NCBI GenBank assembly: GCA_006384855.1
Contig: VCJN01002796.1
Location: 1-64,000 of the forward strand
Source of the DNA: Tetraselmis striata
Taxonomy: Eukaryota > Chlorophyta > Chlorodendrophyceae > Chlorodendrales > Chlorodendraceae
Direction: 5' to 3'
DNA: 64,000 nt
A program made the translations under genes and the position numbers. Below the pieces are notes generated by a model. That model saw nothing but the letters and a program-made list of their open reading frames with translations. It did no database searches and had not been told where the DNA came from. Positions within the stretch are counted from its first letter, which is position 1. Each line of letters opens with the position of its first letter. Below, one piece after another: positions 45,201 to 56,100 of the stretch.

Positions 45201-48200
45201 ACCCGCGCCGCACTCAGGCGACAGCACCCCGGCCGTGCCGCCTGGACCAGGGCTCCGCCTAGGGTTGGAGGTACCCTCAAGTTTCGTTGTTCAGCTTAAT
45301 TGAGCTGGCGGTCAAATCAGGTGAAGGCAAGTGACCCTCAGGAATCACGGCGCTGTTGGGGGTCGGGTAAATAAAAAACACGTCAAAACGGAGCTGCCCT
45401 TGAATCAACTGCAGAATGCGGCTTGAGCACGCCAATTAAGCCAAGTGCGGGATGTTATTGACGCTATTAAGCTATAGCATGACTCGGAAGCCCGCAAAGG
45501 TTGACGGAATCGGCCTTTTTGTCTTAGTAGGTTTGCCACATAAGTCCGCCCATAAATCCCCCGCATAGGTGTCAAACGGGACTACACTGCAGTTACGACG
45601 CCAATAACAGAAACTCGGCGTAATAAAGTATAGTTCAGTCGGCCCCCCAATGGATTCACGCACAACCCTGGCCGGGGCCTCGTTTTGCGAGACGGTGAAG
45701 GCCGCGGTACATGCACGTGCAGCAGAGGCGCTGACAAGCGCTGCGTTGCGCCCACCCGCTCGCCCGGCAGCCGGCTGTGAGCGGAACCCGGCGCGAGAGG
45801 GGCAGCGCGCGGGCGGCGGGCAAGCGGCGGGCTAGCGCACCAGCACGGACACCTCAAAGCCCTGCGCCCAGTTGAAGCGGTCAAAGGCGAGGACGCCGGG
45901 GTTGACCAGCAGCGCAAAGTCGGGGTTGTCCGTCGACACGTAGGACAGGTCCACGCGCACGAGGCCGCGCGGCTCGCTCGTGAGCGCCACGCGGTACAGC
46001 TCCGCGTTGTCAAACTCCCTCAGCACGAGCGCGCGGCGGGTCAGGCTCAGGCTCGCCACATCGTCGTCCAGCACCTGGGGCGCCGGATCGCCAAGCGGGC
46101 GGCAACAGCATGCGGTCGGTGACATTGGCCTCTCCTCGCCCAGTCTAGCTGGGCACCTGCACCTGCCTGGGCCCCGAATGCCATCCCATTTTCCGACCGG
46201 GCATACGAGTAGTTGCCGGCAGAAGTCCAAAAACAAGTACTGCAGAAAGTACTGCATGGCCTGTGGTACAGTCTAGCTCGCGGCACGGAAACGACATGTT
46301 TCCAACTTTCGGCTTAGCCCTTTCTGGCTTTTAAGGGTCTTAATCTACACTTAGGGGGGTATGGAACTGGGCTTGAAAGCTCTGGAATCGGGCTGGCGAG
46401 TGCGCAATGAGTGCTGAATAAAGTAAGGTGTCGGGGGCAACCTCGTGTGGGCGCAGATGGCGTACAAGCTGTATGCCATCCCGCTATGCATCGTGCACTC
46501 CATGATTCCACAATAAACTCTTTCACATAGCTACGTTACCAAAAACATATATTGGACTGCGCACCCCTAGCTTGTCGACACAGTAGTTGGTGGGTTAGGA
46601 AAAAGCGCATTCGTAAACACCAATAAACAGTAGGGACACTGTGTGTTTTAAAGCCTTACAGCTGTTGCAAGGATGCATGCATGCAAGGAGGAAGGGGATA
46701 GAATGAATGAGAACTGTGCTGTGGCAGCGCAATGCACACGTCATGTTTTGATAGGGGTTAGGGTTCAAACTAGGGTAGTGTGGTCGAAGTCAAACTGTTG
46801 TGGTCTATGGAATCGTCAAACGTCAAAATTGTAAGGTTTTACATTTAGGGTTTACTTAGGTCTAAACGTCCTACCTGGGGTTTAAGGTTTTGGTTAGAAG
46901 GGTGTGGGGTTAGGCGGTTAGGGTCCGGGGTGAACCGTAAACCCTGGTGGGGAGCGGGGTGTAGACCGGGCGGCCGGTTGGTGCCCAGGGGGAGGGAGGA
47001 CACCTGGAGGTCCAAAACGGCAGCCTCCACCCCGCTGTACAGCTCCCCAGTGGTGCTGACGTCAAAGGGCAGCGAGTACGTGCGGTTCGGCTCGGTCAGG
47101 AAGTTTTCGTTCACGCGCAGCCGCAGCTCCCGCGGCTGCGCCCAGTCGTCGGCCGTGAACCTGCGTCAAACCAGCAGGCCGCGGCGTCAATCGGCAGTCA
47201 GTACGTTGGATGATGTGTGTATGGGCGCGGTTGTATGTTATACTAGCGCGTAGGTGGTCCTCAAACCTAATCGGCGGTGCCTGGCTGTGGTTTGCCACCC
47301 TTCTAGCGTTTTCCATTCTTTTCGGCTATAACATTCTATTCTCTTTCCACTGTTATAGTAACTCTCATCACAGTAGACTGTTTAAACGCGATGAAGGTTA
47401 CGTAATCCTTCATGTCCAGCGCACTTTATTACACGGTCATGACACGGCGTTGGCAGTCCAACCGCGCTATGTTGTCCTCACCCGTGTATCTGTATGCACA
47501 TGACGCGTATTTTCTGAGTTTCATCATGACATTGTGCCAGGATTATCTTTGAACGCGGAAAAGTACCGCGCAACCGTTGCCAACATGATTAACGTTGTCG
47601 TATTGGTGTGCCGCGTCGGTCCGCATTCCGGTATCACGATCTACTTTCAAACAATGCCTGTACACCTTTCCTGATGAATAGAGGGGCAACACAAACTCGA
47701 ACAATGCCCTTTCTGCCATCCGAATCGACTCGCAACACGACCGAGATTCATCTGTCCGTTTTCTGTTTTAAAAAACCCCAAAAAACGCATCCAAAGTATC
47801 AACGCATTTTTCCTATTATATTTCTATCCCATTTCTTATTGCCGAACTTCCATCCTAATCGACTGTGCAGTATGCAATATACATAATCCTGAGGCTGCGG
47901 TACTAGGTTATGCATACACACAGTAAACAGCTTCGAAATATAGTAGCGCCTTTTTGACGCTGGTGCGATGCGGCCGCCGGTTTGGGCAGCCCACCTCAGC
48001 ACGGTGTCCCCCTCGACGACGACCTCCTCCGGCAAGTCGCTCGGCTGCACAAACACGACGCCGTCGGCGAAGGTGGTCAGCCGCACGCGGAGCGTGGCGG
48101 CGCCGCCCTCGCGGAGCGCCACCTGCGCGGGCTCCACCACCACCGCCGCCCGGGTGCACGCGCTGATCGGGTTGCCGGTGGCCGGGGACGCGACGGCGCC

Positions 48201-48700
48201 GCCGCACGTCCAGCCCGGCTCGACGCCGCACGCGGCGGAGCAGCCGTCGCCGTCGTCCGTGTTGCCGTCCTCGCAGGCCTCGTGCACGTCCATGTAGCCG
48301 TCGCCGCACACGATCAGGCTCGGCATGTCGTACTCCGCAAACACGCCGGGGCAGGTGCCGCCGTTGTCGAGCACCGCGGTCAGCCTGCGCTCGGCCGGGC
48401 GAAACCGTGAGAGGCGAGCCCACATGATCTACGAGACACAGTCGTGCATGTCCCGGTGAACTGTCTTTCGGGCTAACTCGGTGATTCGCCAATTACCTCT
48501 CGTAGCTAGCTCGCTAGCGTAAACGCAGGTGTGTACTCATTTTCGCTCCGAAACCAGAAAGCTCACCGGGAACACCGTACAACAGAAAGCGCCACTGCGC
48601 CTAACAAGACACGAGCAGCGCTGGCGATAGTTAAGGCAGAGGCCACCATCCGGCACATCAGACCCCGCCCCCTCCTCTGCATAGCCAGCCATGGCGCTGA

Positions 48701-48747
<47 letters not shown>

Positions 48748-50806
48748 GGATGTTGATGTGTACGGGCGGCGTGGGGGGGGTTGGGGGGGGGGGCGCGCCT
48801 GACCGCCATGGGGCGGGTGGCGGTGGCGTTGAAGGCGGGCGCCGTCCAGTAGGCGGTGTACGCGGTGGAGAGGCCGCCCTCCGTGGCGGAGGGGCTGCGC
48901 AGCGAGTTGAAGGCGGTCTGGGAGCCGGTGTAGCGGCGCAGGCTGCCGTCGGACGGGAAGCGCCAGGTGCCGAGCTGCGGGGCAGGGAGGCGGGACCCCC
49001 GCACATCGCACGTTCCATCAGCTCCATGCCATGTGCCCCTCCCCCCCCCCCCTCCCCCCCCCCCCCCCCCCCCCGTGATCAGCATCAGTGTGGGAAACGT
49101 CGCCCCACTTCTGGCGGCCCATTCAACTTTGGGCGCAAAGGCCGGCCGGGTCTGCGCCGGGACTGCCCGCGCCTTACTTTGGATGAGCTAGCTTGGCGCA
49201 TCATTGACGACGCCTTCATTTAGTATTGTGCTCGATTAACAGCGCAGCCGTGGCACGGTCCCCTTTAGCGCTTGCCTGCTATGAAAGCGACTAGTATATA
49301 GCGGGAATTACTTTATTCAGGGTTCTAGGGTTCTAGCGTAATACCGGGACCAAGCTGGCGGCATTGCTATCCCCTCCGCCACATCCTATATTCCTGATCA
49401 TAATGTCTGAATTGGGCAGGTTGCATCATCGTTTTCGAAGCTGAAATGAGCCTCAGTCGGCGTATCTATGTCGCTCAACTTGGGAACAGGTCCGAGGGCC
49501 ATTTTACTGGAAACTAACCGCTATAAGGTCGGCTCAGTTGAGATGAACCGCGGAACCGCCGAGGAGTAGTGATGCACCGCCCTGGCTGGTCTGGGCGCAG
49601 GCAGGCAATGCCCATGGCCCGTGGGAGTGTGCTTGCATGGGGAGTCCGGCGGGCAGCGCCACCTGGTTTGCGGCCGACGCGGGGCCGATGTCGGCGTCGC
49701 CGTACTCCGTGCTGAGCAGCACTGCGCAGGAGGAGGGGCAGTAGATGCGTATCCGGTACTCGCGGCCCGGGTAGTAGCGCTCCGGGCAGCAGCGCGCGGG
49801 CGGCGTGAGGTCGGCCTCACTGAGCGGGAACACGTCCAGGCTGATGCGGTCGTCGGTGGGCGCGACCGGGATGCCAAAGGTGCTGCCGTGCAGACCCTGG
49901 TGCCATAACAGCAGAGGGGCGACGGGTAAGTCCGCCGGCACAGACCTGAGTGGGGAAAAGAGGGGTTTCTTGGGGGGGGGGGTCTTACGCTGGGGCCAAA
50001 CAGGCTCTTGGGGTGATAGCCGTAGCCCACAGACTGCAGCCAGCCGCGGCTGCCGCCGTCGCTGCATACTCCCTGCAGCCCCGCCGCCGCGGGGGTCGCC
50101 GCAGGCGTGGGCTGCACCGCCGCTGGCTGCACCTGCGTGAGCCCCCCCGCAGGGTGTCAGCCGATGCCCCTGCGGGAAACCCGCTCTGCCCAGCCTGCCC
50201 CGCAGTGCCCTGCCTGCCGTCGCCTGCTTCCTCCTGCGTCCTCCGCCAGTCAGCCCCCCCTTGAACCCCAGCCTCTCCCGCCATCCTCTCCTTTCCCACC
50301 CTTTATACCGAATTTGTAGGTGTTTCAGGTGTGAGAGGCTGGTTGCAGAGTCGCCACTAACGCGTTGGCTGCCCCCCAGGATCAGCCTGCCGCTTCCTAC
50401 CTCCTCCTGCGCCCTACTCACTGCCGCGCACTTCAGCTGCCCGCCTGCTGCTGTTCCCCTCCCCTCTCGTCAGCTCCTCCCCGCCAGCATAGCCCCAGCC
50501 CCCCGAAGCAAGCCTCGACAACAGGAGCACTAGCCGAGACGGCCGTCTAAAAGCGGCAACCGGGTTGCAGAGTCACCAACGACGTGCTGCGGCAGGTTCG
50601 CGTAGCGCTCGCTGACCGGATCCGACGAGAGGGGGGCAGCAGGTTGCCGAATGCCGCACCGCCACGACGAGCGAGTGCAATACAGCGCGGCATGCCAGCA
50701 GCGTACAGGTACTAGCACGGGTAATGCGGCGAGCGGGGCGCACCCAGCACGCGAGCAGCAGCAGCGCTAGCAGCAGCAGCCCGTTTGGTAAAGCTGCCCC
50801 AACCAT
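39250..50806 (-). CDS. Secreted/transmembrane protein: Reeler-like, Cys-rich repeat, Calx-beta domains
   Basis: Twelve exons: 50806-50744, 50132-49989, 49896-49663, 48974-48804, 48389-47995, 47160-47004, 46074-45841, 45189-45026, 42956-42647, 42227-41322, 40980-40222, 39528-39250; phases agree, 1271 residues. Residues 1-21 are a signal peptide. Residues 90-204 resemble a Reeler domain (YYPGREYRIRIYC, then AYWTAPAFNATAT). Residues 232-266 are a Cys-rich repeat of the CGDG...CEDGN..DGDGCSAAC..E.GW.C type. Residues 280-925 hold about four to five Calx-beta units, shown by VVVEPAQVALREGGAATL, VLDDDVASLSLTRRALVL, VTVLDNDLVGVFVSPQR, VEIVDDDAAGVLYE and VRVDDNDAARVVLDRSG, with acidic Ca-binding loops. 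A Thr/Pro linker lies near 650-690. Residues 1117-1142 span the membrane, and the 130-residue tail is acidic then Gly/Pro-rich. It is probably a Ca-binding adhesion or surface protein. Exon 5 and 10 starts have alternatives. Confidence 0.82.
43436..44408. repeat. Tandem duplication of about 440 bp in a Calx-beta gene intron
   Basis: 43436-43876 and 43974-44408 are direct copies of each other with many substitutions and small gaps. Shared blocks include TACATATCACGCGTTG, ACAATCTACTACT.TGAAAGGAC, CGAAAAACGCTT.AAGGGTGGC and GGGCCCGTACC.CCGCCGCTAG. It lies in intron 8 (45025-42957), the longest of that gene. No open frame is conserved between the copies. Confidence 0.9.
48702..48744 (+). repeat. 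(AC)n microsatellite
   Basis: About 21 perfect units, in intron 4 of the Calx-beta gene, close to a G-run at 48776-48793. Confidence 0.97.
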
Positions 50807-51123
50807 GCCGTGTCTACTCTGGCTCTTGCCGTGCGCTGCGTGCGCCATACACCAGGCGAGAGGTGTGGTGAGGGATGAGAGTACGAGTAGGGGTTCGGAA
50901 CCGCTGCTGAGTGAACGACGATTATAGCGGAGCGGCGGGGCGCGCATGTCGCGCACCTACCTGCTGCTCCGCGCGCCGCGCAGGTCGTCGTCGCGCCGTA
51001 CGTACCGTACGATAGTGCTGATGATGCGCGCGCGAATGAATAACGCGTCCGCAGTACCCGTGCAACAGACTAGCTACCCTGTAGTACGGTAAGGCGGTGG
51101 TATATCCGAGTCGGGGCTGAGGG

Positions 51124-51340
51124 TTTTTCCTGCCCCCGAGACAGGACTGGCACCAGTGAAACCCTTGCAGCGTCTCTACGACGGCCGTTTACGCAGCGAT
51201 CCAGTTACGGAAAAGCCCTGGTAGGCGACGCTCCGTTGTAGTCATCAAGCAAATTGCCGAAGGATTCTGCAAGACTAATTACCGGACAGTGATAAAATTT
51301 CCAACACTATTGGATCACCGTCTAAAACACTGCCATGAAA
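51124..51340 (-). mobile_element. Retroposon B, copy 5, full length with perfect 11-bp target duplication
   Basis: Runs 217 bp from the T-rich end to GTCTAAAACACTGCCATGAAA. GGGGCTGAGGG occurs at 51113-51123 and again at 51341-51351, exactly at both borders. This copy defines the full length and both ends of the family. Confidence 0.93.
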
Positions 51341-51672
51341 GGGGCTGAGGGCATGTCGACGAGTGATATGCGGGGATGATTCCCATATATAATTTCGAGT
51401 ATAATCCTGAGAGTGCCTATCATTTATAATTATATACTGACACAGCAGGGGTGGGTTGCATGCAAAACCAATATAATAATCACTCCACAATAATTATCCT
51501 TAATGACCCCCATCAATCAGCCTGAGCAGCACAGCTCCTGCACATCGGGGCCTCGGCGCGGAGCCGACTGTCCCCATACTCGTAAGAGTAATCATTTTAA
51601 TGAAGCGCGGCTTTTGTGGATCTCCTGGTATAGGTACTGCTTTTAACGGTGGATTTGTTCCTGCTTTTTTTT

Positions 51673-51716
51673 TGGTGATTTCCTGATATCGCCTTCTGCT
51701 GCTAGCTCATGTAAAT
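51673..51716 (+). repeat. Solo LINE 3' hairpin tail
   Basis: GGTGATTTCCTGATATCGCC followed by TTCTGCTGCTAGCTCATGTAA, the same tail that closes the LINE family C copy at 59038-59077. It is followed by (ATGTAAATAATATAAT)-like sequence. No LINE body precedes it, so this is an extremely 5'-truncated copy. Confidence 0.7.
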
Positions 51717-53122
51717 AATATAATTTGTTCCTGCTGGCCTTTTGTAAATATTCAAACCAGTAATCCTGCCATTATGTACTGCTCGTGTGAATTGCGGAAG
51801 CGCTAGTAACAAATCCATCGCTAAAAGCAGGACCTGTACTAGGAGATCAACGCAAAGCCCGCCTGTAACAGTGGCCCGCAGCCAGCGCGAGGCGGGACTA
51901 CGGGTGAATGTTGCGCGTCTAGTTCAAAGTCCGGGCCACCTGTGCACGTGAGTGCGAGTAGGGCAACCGCTGGCCGGGTTGTGCAATTTCGGCAACTTCG
52001 GATGGCAGACGAATCTTTGCCGTCATATGACGCCGCGAGCACGCTCTCGAGCCGCCAAGCTCGCCACTACTCCGACGAAATCTCCAGCGAGCAAGGCCGC
52101 CCTCCTGACGAGCTCGGGTGATGCACCGGGTGCCTCGCGATGAGAGGGCGCCCCGGTCCGGTGCCAAGCACACGGCAACGCGTACCGTGCGGCGAACCCC
52201 CTTGCTCACCTCACCCTCTGTGCCGAACACCATGCCCGTGTACTCTGAAGAAACACATGCTACTGAAGGACGGGTCCGAGCTTACCGAGACGTGGTACCA
52301 GGTGGAGCAGTGCCTAAACGTCCCGTACATCAAGGCCACTTTGGGTGGGCCCTTCTGCGCCGGCTCCGTGCCGTGCCATGCCGCATCCCGCAGCAACCGC
52401 CGACCCATGTATCCCTATACTCGTACTTGAATGCGTACGTCGTAGTTGAAGACGTGATGATGCTACTCGTAGTGACGGTCGTGCGATATGCAACCGGCGC
52501 CCGGAGCCTAGTGCAAAAAGTAGTATGTTGGTACATGCCGTCTCACGCATCGTATTATTACAGGTTCTCATCTTCAGCATGGGATTGCGTTGTCGGTGAT
52601 GCTGCCGTAGTACAGTCGAGGATCGGTCGCAGAATAAACAGACGAGATGACGGAGCCGTACTCATAGATCGCTGTGCTCCGAGATTGTGCAGCCGGTCCA
52701 CTGTAGTGCAACCAGTCCACTATAGCAGCGGCGCTATGCCGCTTGATAGCAGTGAAGCAGAAGGCGCTACTGAATCTGTTGAATTATTTACAGCCATATG
52801 AGCGGGGACAACTGCTAGCTGTTGATGCGCGCCCGCATCACGGCACCGGCTGCCAGCCGCCGGCGCGAGGTACAGCAGCACTTGGTTTTACACGCACAGC
52901 CGCCGCTCACTTCCGGCGGCTGCAATCGATGGAGGCAGCCCACGATGGATACTGACAATCTCTATACTATCCATATCAGTCGATATCCCCAGCCAGGCGG
53001 AGGATGCGTCCGCCAGGATGTGCGCCGCCGGATGCAAAGCAACACATAGCGCGGATGGCATGTGATATGCAGGCAGGGGGCACTTTATGCGAGGTACACT
53101 TCACCACAAAACTCACGACCGC

Positions 53123-56100
53123 CTACAGCCACTGCAGGCGCGGCGACGCGACCAGCTGCTCCCACAGCTGGTCCGGCTCCGCCGTCAGGTCGTCCCACGA
53201 GGCGTGCACAAAGCCCCAGCCGCCGGTGCGGATCTCGCCCTCCAGCTGCCCGTCCGCCCAGGAGGAAATGCCGTGAAACATGCGCAGGAGGTGCGGCGGG
53301 GCGGCCGCCGGCAGCTGCGTCAGCTGGGCGGCCATCTCGCGGGTCTGCTCCGAGATAAACGCCTGCGGGCCTGCGGCGTCACAAGAGGGGCGGGACGGGG
53401 GGAGGGGGAGGGGGCATCTGTGTCAGTGTGCCACTTCTGTTGCCGCACCGGAGACACAAGACTCGTCGGCGGGGTGCGGCCGCACCGCCCGCGCCGGCAT
53501 GCGTGATGTTCACCGGCACTGCAAACGCGGCGCCCGCGTTGGGGACGTCGTGCAGGAGGACGCGCTCCAGCGCGGGGGTGCCCGGGTGCGCCATGCCCAC
53601 GGGGCCGCCGACAAAGTGGCGCACGCGGCGGTGCCGCACCGGGTCCTCTGTGCACCCAGGGCCGCCGGGGGCGCGTCAGTCCGGAGAAAGAAAAGGAGGG
53701 GGTGGGCGTGCTGGGGGACGGGGGGCAGAGGAACTGCCATCCCCGTGCTGGCAACGGCAGGCGCAGTTATGGGCCCTCTCAGAGCAGCATCAGGGTGATA
53801 CCATCGTGATGACGAGGACGGACACTCACACAAACATTATATATATATCATACTTACTATACTTTACCATATACATATTATGTTTTCATTATAGATATGT
53901 CAGTTTTACTGTATATCCTTCGTTTATTTTACATATTCAGTTCATTATATAATTCAGACATTATATTTGCCATACATACTAGCGCGCACCCACATGGCTC
54001 CCCAGACAGAGCGGCGGTCGCAAACGCGAGGTGCTCTGTCTTACCGCACAGTACCAGGGTACATTAAAAAGTTGGCTGCTCGAGGAATCAGCCAGCTATC
54101 CCAATTCCAAACAACATGTGTCGCCATCCATGCCAAATGACACTGCATGCGGTAGCAGCGTCCGGCGGTGGCTCCATCACTCGGCGTCGCACCGCCCTCG
54201 GGGGGGGTGCAGGCGGCGCACCTGGGGGGTACTCCGCCAGGCGGCGCGGGTCCAGCGGCTTGGTGAGCATGATGCCGCTCGCGCCCGCCGCGCTGTGCTG
54301 GTACACCAGCACCACGCTCTGCCGGAAGATGCTGTTGTGCAGCTCCTCGGAGGCCACGAGCAGCACGCCCGGCTGCCGGCAGGGAGGCACCAGAGCTTGT
54401 CAGCGGGAGAACGTTTAAAGAGAGAGTGAAGAGCCGGTGCAGATTGCCCGCGCTGTCGGCGGGCGCCTCACCGCGAGGCCCTCCACGCGCTCGCCGTGCC
54501 GGATGAGCACCATGCCCAGCCGCCCAAAGCCGTCCACGCGCATGACGACGCGCAGCCCGCGCGCGTGCATCGTGGCCAGCAGGCTGCCCAGGAGCAGCGC
54601 CGCCGTGAGCAGCAGGCTGTGCGACCGTGTGCCCAGCAGCAGCATCAGCATCAGCGCCAGGTGCGGCCAGGGCGGGCCTGCGGCGGGGCGTGCGAGCGGT
54701 GGCGCGGGGCACAGGAGGGGCGGGGGGGGAGGGGGGGGGGAGGTCAGCTCCCAAGCCGCCCGCCGCCCAACGGAGGACAGCAGCACCCGGCTTGACACAC
54801 AGCGAAGCAAAGGGGGAACATATGTACGGGGTGCCCCGTGACACGCTGGACGGGAATCGCCCGGCCAGGAAACGAGGCACAACCGGACCGATCGCATCGC
54901 CGCACTCTACTGGTATGCTCCTTGTGATTGCAGCGTGGTGTCGGTACCGGTGACACCAAAGGAATACTGCGCAGCATGTCAGCACACTGTCCAGGAAGAC
55001 AGTTTCGCGGAGTGGTACGTTGATGTCACGGACGGTTTTAGTACACATTTCACACCCGCGATGACGGCGCCACTTGAGGCTGGAGCTGGCGACTCCCGGG
55101 GCGCTATCACTCTAGATGGGAGCGTGCAGATCCGGCAGATTGCCAAGACAGCGAAAGCTTGGTTGCCCCCGGCCGCCCGGACGCACCTGTGAGGCCAAAC
55201 GCGAGGAGGCTGATGCACAGCGCGCCGCCCAGGCCGCGCAGGCCGGCCACCATGCGCGCGCTCCATTCCGGCCGCGGAGGCGGCACGCTGAACTTGGTCT
55301 GGCACACGCTGCACTTCTCGGCGCGCTCTGGCGAGCGGCGGGCGGACATGCGGTAGCGATCATCGGCATTTGAGGCAAGAAGGGAACGGCGGTGAGCAGG
55401 TGGTGGTAGCATGCAGCGACAGCATGTGCCAAACGCATGCCGCCATGTATCGCAAAGCAGGCGCAGCGCATGCGTTGGCCAAGGCCGCTGAGGATCGACG
55501 ATGGGCTGGTGACACTCTTGACCGGCATGCGGGCTCACCGTCATCCGCGCTGCGCTGGGATGCCAGCACGCTCTCCTGCCACTTGCGCAGGCACTTGAAG
55601 TGCACGTACTGCTGGGTCCCTGCGCACAGCATCATGGGCACAGGGAAGCCGCTCAGGCTCCAACATGAGCATGGTTTGGGGGGTGCTGTTTGGGTTCCGA
55701 ATCGATAAACGCGTTGAGCTGCGGATTTAGATGAGCAGCAATTGGGCAGCTGTCGCTGTCGGGCGCATGCGAGCGGCGCTCTGCCAGAACCTGATGCCCT
55801 TGGCGGAGCAACCGCATGCTGGAAAGCGCTCAGTGTCGGCGCAGCTGCACAGCATGTTGGCGACGCATTTTCTCGGACTCGCCGACTACATTCCATGGAA
55901 ACGCATATGACGACTGTACTACAGGCATCAAAATTAATGAGCGGGTGGGTCTTAATCCGTGCGCGCAGGCTGCACCCCACAAGTCGCCAAACCGATTGCT
56001 GCCCTGTGGGCGTACATCCTTATCTTCCCTCGAGCTAGCCGGCCCTAGTAGTCGCACAATGAATGCGATGGTGAGTGGTGGACATATACGCATTTACATC

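Larger units (their letters stand above)
50807..53122. other. Intergenic, with possible gene debris near 52.2 kb
   Basis: Left end holds the 5' region of the Calx-beta gene. The part 51340-51950 is AT-rich. Near 52240-52370 a plus frame reads KKHMLLKDGSELTETWYQV then EQCLNVPYIKATLGGPFC, protein-like but without family match or splice context. Positions 51800-51850 hold the dispersed motif AACAAATCCATCGCTA. I find no complete gene. Confidence 0.4.

Noticed and set aside
46740..46960. Telomere-like TTAGGG pieces
   Set aside because: Only scattered, degenerate GGGTTAGGGTT-like words inside an intron, no array, so no support for an interstitial telomere.
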